Below, one piece after another: positions 56,810-64,000 of a DNA stretch of 64,000 nucleotides (within the stretch, counting starts at the first letter, position 1; each line of letters opens with the position of its first letter). The stretch is from Flaccisagitta enflata (lineage: Eukaryota > Chaetognatha > Sagittoidea > Aphragmophora), in assembly GCA_965153355.1 (NCBI GenBank), contig OZ231126.1, positions 110,608,001 to 110,672,000 of the forward strand. Reading direction: 5' to 3'. The notes under the pieces are model-generated. The model was given only the letters and a program-made list of their open reading frames with translations, did no database searches and was not told the DNA's origin. A program made the translations under genes and the position numbers.

Positions 56810-58584
56810 TATTCTTGACCCAATGACAGCTCAACTCACCCATGAAACATGATTGACGAGCATAGCCCTGTCCACTACCTCATTCCCTATTATTTGGTGT
56901 GCTGGGCACTTGCCTGCTCAAAACAACGATTGTCATATGTTTTACCAAAAGCTTTTCTTATGTATCAATGACGGGCCTCTTATCGTGACAGGCATTTCTC
57001 TTTTGTATCAACGACAGGCTTTTTATCGTGACAGGCATAAACAGCGTAGGTACCAATTTCCTTTTCATTGGATGAGTCCACTGTTTCAAAGATACACATT
57101 GGTACAGGTACAGAGTCACATCTCCAGCGATCATCTTTTGATTCTGTCCATTTTCTTGAGTTCTATTTCTTTTTTTTCGCAGATAGATACAGGATGGGAA
57201 AGTGTGTATGATGGGTTACATGCTCATATTGAGAAGCAAAGACTTGCAGAGACTGAGATATATATACTTGACCCAATGACAGCTCAACTCACCCATGAGA
57301 ACATGATTGACAAGCATAGCCCTGTTCACTACCTCATTCCCTATTATTTGGTGTGCTGAGGACTTGCCTGCTCAAAACAACGATGGTCATATATTTTACC
57401 TAAAAGCTTCTCTTATGTATCATTGTGAGGCCTGTTATGTGACAGGGCATTTCTCTTTTTATCAATGCCGGGCTTTTATACGTGACAGGCATGAACGTAA
57501 TTGCCATTTCCTTTTCATGGGATGAGTCCACTGTTTGAAAGATACACATTGGTACAGGTACAGAGTCACATCTCCAGCGATCATCTATTGATTCTGTCCA
57601 TTTTCTTGAGTTCTATTTCTTCTTTTTCGATAGATACGGGATCTCATCCCATGAAAGATAGGTTATACGCTCTTCTATTTTTTCTTTTTCGCAAATAGAT
57701 CTTGAGACTGAGATATATACGGTTAGAGGGAACAGCGTTCATCAACTCACCCATGAAACAAGATTGACGAGCATAGCCCTGTCCACTACCTCATTCCCAA
57801 TCATTTGGTGTGCTGGGCACTTGCCAGCTCAAAACAATGATGGTCATATGCTTTAACCAAAAGCTTCTTTAATGTATCAACAACGGGCCTGTTATCGAGA
57901 CAGGCATGAACAGCGTAGGCACCAATTTCCTTTATCAATGACGGGCTTTTTATCGTGACAGGCATGAACAGCATAGGCACCCATTTCCTTTTCATGGGAT
58001 GAGATCAAGACTATTACTCTCAAATAACGCTTGACTTTTGCAGTGAAAGATTCCACTTTAACCGTCATCAGTTATCATAGTGGTTAAAACTAAAAGAGGA
58101 TGAATTGTTGCTTTTACGCAGATAGATACGGGATGGGAAAGTGTGTATGATAGATTACATGCTCATATTGAGAAACAAAGACTTGCAGAGACTGAGATAT
58201 ATATACTTGACCCAATGACAGCTCAAGTCACCCATGAAACATGATTGACAAGCATGGCCCTGTCCACTACCTCATTCCCTATTATTTGGTGTGCTGGGCA
58301 CTTGCCTGCTCAAAACAACGATGGTCATATGTTTTACCAAAAGCTCTTCTTATGTATCAACGACGGGCCTGTTATCGTGACAGGCATTTCTCTTTTGTAT
58401 CAACGATGGGCTTTTTATCATGACAGGCATGAACAGCGTAGGTACCCATTTTCCTTTTCATGGGATGAGTCCACTGTTTCAAAGATACACATTGGTAGAG
58501 GTACAGAGTCACATCTCCAGCGATCATCTTTTGATTCTGTCCATTTTCTTGAGTTCTATTTCTTCTTTTTCGATAGATACGGGA

Positions 58585-61500
58585 TCTCATCCCATGAAAA
58601 GGAAATGGGTGCTTACGCTGTTTATGCCTGTCACGATAAAAAGCCCAAGTCATTGATAAAGGGAAATTGGTGCCTACGCTGTTCATGCCTGTCTCGATAA
58701 CAGGCCGGTTGTTGAATACGCATAAGAGAAGCTTTAGTTAAAACATATGACCATCGTTGTTTTGAGCAGGCAAGTACCCAGCACGCAAATAATAGGGAAT
58801 GAGGTAGTGGACAGGGCTATGCTCGTCAATCTTGTTTCATGGGTGAGTTGAGCTGTCATTGGGTCAAGTATATAGATCTCCCAGTCTCTGCAGAGTCTTT
58901 GTTTCTCCAATATGAGCATGTAACCTATCACACGCACCATCCCGTATCTATCTGCAAAAAGCAACGATTCATCCTCTTATAGTTTATACAATGATAACTG
59001 ATGACGTTTAAAGTGGAATCTTTCACCGCAAAAGTCAAGCGTTATTTGAGAAGTAGCAGTCTTGATCATCCCGCAGAAATGAGTGCCTATATTCGAGCCT
59101 GTCATGATAAAATACCCCGTCATTGATAAAGGAAATGGGTGCCTACGCTTTTCATGCCTGTCTCGATAACAGGCCCGTTGTTGATACATAAGAGAAGCTT
59201 TTGGTTAAAACATATGACCATCGTTGGATGAGCTGGCAAACAGCACACCAAATGATAGGGAATGGTGGTAAGACAGAATATGGTCAGTCCCATTTCATGG
59301 ATGAGACCGAGGCTGTCGACAGGTCAGTAACATCTTCAGTCTCTGCAAATCTTGTTTCTCAACTGACATAACCTATCTTGCACTATCCCATATCTGCCTG
59401 AAAGAAAGTAGAACTTTCAAATGGACAGAATCAAAAGTAAGTCATGGTTGGAAAAGGGGTCATTAAACCAACATTTGGACAAAGTTTGTTTGATAATCTA
59501 ACATTCCTGACTTCATCAGCACTCATTTTGAAGGGCTAATCGCTAAAATGTCCAAGTCCTGTTCATTTGTTCATAGATCAAGGTCATGATTGAAAAATGC
59601 GCCCTCTGAGAGAAAGGCGTCACATCCACTGGTTAAAAGTCACTTGTTTTGAAGCCTCTGTGGCTAGATGTCAAGTGTTCTAGTTTTTTTCTCCCCAATT
59701 TGACACTTCCCATACAGGTTGAGGTTAAAAATCTCCCTTTGATGATAAATTTGACCTCACAACCCCTGCAAGCTTTGCCCGAACCTCCCCAAATTCAATG
59801 TTTTTAGTTGTAGCGTGGATCTGTCAGATATAGAGCTTGGACTTGGACATTTGTGCTTTATCAAGTGGTGTAGCATGATAATTTTTTAGTAGGGATGTCA
59901 ATCACAATCAGGAACTGGTCATAAATGGACTTTTCAATCTTTTATGAAAATTATAGTCCCTTCAAGACCCCCTAAATACCTATCCTTAAATTGACCTTAC
60001 AGCTTTAAAATGGTGCGTGCAAATCAAACAAAAGGCCTTAGGTAGGGGGTCATGGTTGGAAAAGGGGTCATTAAACCAACATTTGGACAAAGTTTGTTTG
60101 ATAATCTAACCTTCCTGACTTCATCAGCACTCATTTTGAAGGGCTAATCGCTAAAATGTCCAAGTCCAGTTCATTTGTTCATAGATCAAGGTCATGATTG
60201 AAAAATGCGCCCTCTGAGAGAAAGGCGTCACATCCACTGGTTAAAAGTCACTTGTTTTGAAGCCTCTGTGGCTAGATGTCAAGTGTTCTAGTTTTTTTCT
60301 CCCCAATTTGACACTTCCCATACAGGTTGAGGTTAAAAATCTCTCTTTGATGATAAATTTCACCTCACAACCCCTGCAAACTTTGCCCGAACCTCCCCAA
60401 ATTCAATGTTTTTAGTTGTAGCGTGGATCTGGCAGATATAGAGCTTGGACTGGGACATTTGTGCTTTATCAAGTGGTGTAGCATGATAATTTTTTAGTAG
60501 GGATGTCAATCACAATCAGGAACTGGTCATATATGGACTTTTCAATCTTCTATGAAAATTATAGTCCCTTCAAGACCCCCTATCAAAAGATGATCGCTGG
60601 AGATGTGACTCTGTACCTGTACCAATGTGTATCTTTGAAACAGTGGACTCATCCCATGAAAAGAAAATGGGTACCTACGCTGTTCATGCCTGTCATGATA
60701 AAAAGCCCACGTTGATACAAAAGAGAATGCCTGTCACAACTGCTGTTACGTCATTAAGAAACTTTAAAAAATATGACCATCGTGTCTGGAGATGTGACTC
60801 TGTACCTGTAGTAATGTATCTTTGAAACAGTGGACTCATCCCATGAAAAGGAAATGGGTACCTACGCTGTTCATGCCTGTCACGATAAAAAGCCCGTCGT
60901 TGATACAAAAGAGAAATGCCTGTCACGATAACAGGCCCGTCGTTGATACATAAGAAGAGCTTTTGGTAAAACATATGACCATCGTTGTTTTGAGCAGGCA
61001 AGTGCCCAGCACACCAAATAATAGGGAATGAGGTAGTGGACAGGGCTATGCTCGTCAATCATGTTTCATGGGTGAGTTGAGCTGTCATTGGGTCAAGTAT
61101 ATATATCTCAGTCTCTGCAAGTCTTTGTTTCTCAATATGAGCATGTAACCTATCATACACACTTTCCCATCCCGTATCTATCTGCGAAAAAGCAACGATT
61201 CATCCTCTTATAGTTTTAACCACAATGATAACTGATGACGGTTAAAGTGGAATCTTTCACCGCAAAAGTCAAGCGTTATTTGAGAGTAATAGTCTTGATC
61301 TCATCCCATGAAAAGGAAATGGGTGCCTACGCTGTTCATGCCTGTCTCGATAACAGGCCCGTTGTTGATACATAAGAGAAGCTTTTGGTTAAAACATATG
61401 ACCATCGTTGTTTTGAGCTGGCAAGTGCCCAGCACACCAAATGATAGGGAATGAGGTAGTGGACAGGGCTATGCTCGTCAATCTTGTTTCATGGGTGAGT

Positions 61501-62325
61501 TGAGCTGTCATTGGGTCAAGTATATATATCTCAGTCTCTGCAAGTCTTTGTTTCTCAATATGAGCATGTAACCTATCTTACACACTTTCCCATCCTGTAT
61601 CTATCTGCGTAAAAGAAGAAATAGAACTCAAGAAAATGGACAGAATCAAAAGATGATCGCTGGAGATATGACGCCGTAGCTGTACCAATGTGTATCTTTG
61701 AAACAGTGGACTCATCCCATGAAAAGGAAATGGGTACCATTGAAAATTGTGTGAGATAAAGGAAATGGGTGCCTACGCTGTTCATGCCTGTCTCGATAAC
61801 AGGCCCGTTGTTGATACATGAGAGAAGCTTTTGGTTAAAACATATGACCATCGTTGTTTTGAGCTGGCAAGTGCCCAGCACACCAAATGATAGGGAATGA
61901 GGTAGTGGACAGGGCTATGCTCGTCAATCTTGTTTCATGGGTGAGTTGAGCTTTCATTAGGTCAAGTATATATATCTCAGTCTCTGCAAGTCTTTGTTTT
62001 TCAATATGAGCATGTAACCTATCTTACACTTTCCCATCCCGTATCTATCTGCGAAAAGAAGAAATAGAACTCAAGAAAATGGACAGAATCAAAAGAATGA
62101 TCACTGGAGATGTGACTCTGTACCTGTACCAATGTGTATCTTTGAAACAGTGGACTCATCCCATGAAAGGAAATGGGCCACCTCGCTGTTCATGCCTGTC
62201 ACGATAAAAGAAGCCCGTTGTTGATACAAAAGAGAAATGCCTGTCACGATAACAGGCCCGTGTTGATACATAAGAAGAGCTTTTGGTAAAACATATGACC
62301 ATCGTTATTTGGAGCTGGCAAGTGT
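58585..62325 (-). repeat. Inverted satellite segment, second
   Basis: Duplicate of the first inverted segment, about 9.2 kb further on, with the same junction sequence (GGGATCTCATCCC) and the same internal insertions. Confidence 0.88.
59438..60582. mobile_element. Second copy of the composite hAT-like pair
   Basis: Copies at 59438-59974 (5' end degraded to TAAGTC) and 60043-60582. The right flank TCAAAAG is intact. The right half of the spacer differs from the first composite (GTGCGTGCAAATC instead of AGCTTCGAGGCTC). Confidence 0.85.
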
Positions 62326-64000
62326 TTCTCTTTTGTATCAACAACGGGCTTTTTATCGTGACAGGCATGAAAAGCGTAGGTACCCAATTCCTTTTCATGG
62401 GATGAGTCCACTGTTTCAAAGATAAACATTGGCACAGGTACAGAGTCACATCTCCAGTGATCATCTTTTGATTCTGTCCATTTTCTTGAGTTCTATTTCT
62501 TCTTTTTTGCAGAAAGATACGGGATGGAAAAGTGTGTAAGATAGGTTACATGCTCATATTGAGAAACAAAGGCTTGCAGAGACTGAGATATATATACTTG
62601 ACCAAATGACAGCTCAACTCACCCATGAAACATGATTGACGAGCATAGCCCTGTCCACTACCTCATTCCCTATCATTTGGTGTGCTAGGCACTTGCCAGC
62701 TCAAAACAATGATGGTCATATGTTTTAACCAAAAGCTTCTCTTATGTATCAACAACGGACCTGTTATCGAGACAGGCATCAACAGCATAGGCACCCATTT
62801 CCTTTATCAATGACGGGCTTTTTATCATGACAGACATGAACAGCGTAGGCACCCATTTCCTTTTCATGGGATGAGATCAAGACTATTACTCTCAAATAAC
62901 GCTTGACTTTTGCGGTGAAAGATTCCACTTTAACCATCATGAGTTATCATTGTGGTTAAAACTATTAGAGGATGAATCGTTGCTTTTTCGCAGATAGATA
63001 CAGGATGGGAAAGTGTGTATGATAGGTTACATGCTCATATTGAGAAACAAAGACTTGCAGAGACTGAGATATATATACTTGACCCAATGACAGCTCAACT
63101 CACCCATGAAACATGATTGACGAGCATAGCCCTGTCCACTACCTCATTCCCTATTATTTGGTGTGCTGGGCACTTGCCTGCTCAAAACAAAGATGGTCAT
63201 ATGTTTTAACCAAAAGCTTCTCTTATGTATCAACAACGGGCCTGTTATCGAGACGGGCATGAACAGCGTAGGCACCCATTTCCTTTATCAATGACGGAAT
63301 TTTTATCGTGACAGGCATGAACAGCGTAGGCACCCAAAACAAGATTGAAGAGCAAAGCCCTGTCCACTACCTCATTCCCTATCATTTGGTGTGCTGGGCA
63401 CTTGCCAGCTCAAAACAACGATGGTCATATGTTTTACGAAAAGCTCTTCTTATGTATCAACGACGGGCCTGTTATCGTGACAGGCATTTCTCTTTTGTAT
63501 CAACGACGGGCTTTTTATCGTGACAGGCATGAACAGCATAGGTACCCATTTCCTTTTCATGGGATGAGTCCACTGTTTCAAAGATACACATTGGTACAGG
63601 TACAGAGTCACATCTCCAGCGATCATCTTTTGATTCTGTCCATTTTCTTGAGTTCTATTTCTTCTTTTTCGCAGATAGATACGGGATGGGAAAGTGTGTA
63701 AGATAGGTTACATGCTCATATTGAGAAACAAAGACTTGCAGAGACTGAGATATATATACTTGACCCAATGACAGCTCAACTCACCCATGAAACATGATTG
63801 ACAAGCATAGCCCTGTCCACTACCTCATTCCCTATTATTTGGTGTGCTGGGCACTTGCCTGCTCAAAACAACGATGGTCATATGTTTTACCAAAAGCTCT
63901 TCTTATGTATCAGCGATGGGCCTGCTATTGTGACAGGCATTTCTCTTTTGTATCAAGAACGGGCTTTTTATTGTGACAGGCATGAACAGCGTAGGTACCC

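Larger units (their letters stand above)
42150..64000. repeat. Complex satellite array of alternating ~455/480 bp monomers
   Basis: Two related monomers alternate. One ends with AATAACGCTTGACTTTTGCGG ... GAATCGTTGCTTTTTCGCAG; the other with CGATCATCTTTTGATTCTG ... TTTCTTCTTTTTCGCAG. Both share GGGATGGGAAAGTGTGTA, GACCCAATGACAGCTCAACT, TTGGTGTGCTGGGCACTTGCC and CAGGCATGAACAGCGTAGG. Successive GGGATGGGAAAGTG starts (42192, 42652, 43128, 43445, 43926, 44380) show spacings of about 455 and 480 bp, with some shorter truncated units. Similar short open frames recur in each monomer but have no recognisable domain and shift among copies, so I do not call them genes. The array reaches the window end. 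Confidence 0.95.

Noticed and set aside
42305-63976. Recurrent ~118-residue open frame containing PIIWCAGHLPAQNNDG in satellite monomers
   Set aside because: It recurs because the DNA repeats. Its length changes with small indels, it is absent from damaged monomers, and it shows no known domain. I found no sign of selection on codons by eye.
42150-64000. CRISPR-like array
   Set aside because: Repeats are far too long, spacers are not unique, and the sequence is eukaryotic.

Overview
This is eukaryotic, metazoan-looking DNA. It contains GT-AG introns, a seven-transmembrane receptor, a Penelope-like element, a BEL/Pao element, a non-LTR retrotransposon, MITE-like elements, very long dinucleotide microsatellites and a satellite array of more than 20 kb. 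A short TTAGG-type tract at 36961-37015 matches the arthropod telomere repeat, and the overall texture suggests an aquatic invertebrate, perhaps a crustacean. The species cannot be fixed from the sequence.

Layout. (1) 1-6100: tandem and foldback repeats, one intact class A GPCR gene (1872-2885, +), and a Penelope-like element (reverse transcriptase plus GIY-YIG nuclease) broken by one in-frame stop and followed by a hammerhead-like motif. (2) 7270-22022: the most unusual region, a cluster of intron-containing genes. On the + strand are a small two-exon gene end, an acidic poly-Glu protein, and a six-exon gene whose exons join in phase into a DDE integrase of the F54H12.3/Maverick-like type. 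On the - strand are a five-exon coiled-coil/acidic protein, a small GC-rich two-membrane-segment protein, and a four-exon membrane protein with a proline-rich tail. The two strands converge at about 12.3 kb, where their ends overlap. Most of their introns, and the long gaps between genes, carry copies of one dispersed repeat with a GTCC/GTCG microsatellite. The integrase next to structural-looking genes suggests a large virus-like transposon or a domesticated remnant of one; that is inference. (3) 22650-29400: a BEL/Pao retrotransposon with all pol domains, two frame changes and no recognisable 5' LTR. (4) 29600-36000: dispersed repeats, a decayed gene of a PIN/FEN-like nuclease family, a 1.3 kb minisatellite and a reverse-transcriptase fragment. 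(5) 36550-40630: an apparently intact APE/RT LINE on the - strand with a TTAGG-like tract just past its stop codon. (6) 41716-64000: a short minisatellite, then a satellite of alternating ~455 and ~480 bp monomers. The array switches orientation four times, contains a large internal duplication (offset 8.3 to 9.2 kb), and carries a Tc1/mariner-like MITE and a composite hAT-like insertion that were copied along with it.

Only the GPCR and the intron-bearing cluster look like non-repeat genes. Long open frames in the microsatellites, minisatellite and satellite are side effects of repeat structure and are not listed as genes. Exon boundaries were read by eye from splice consensus and reading-frame continuity; no similarity search was possible.
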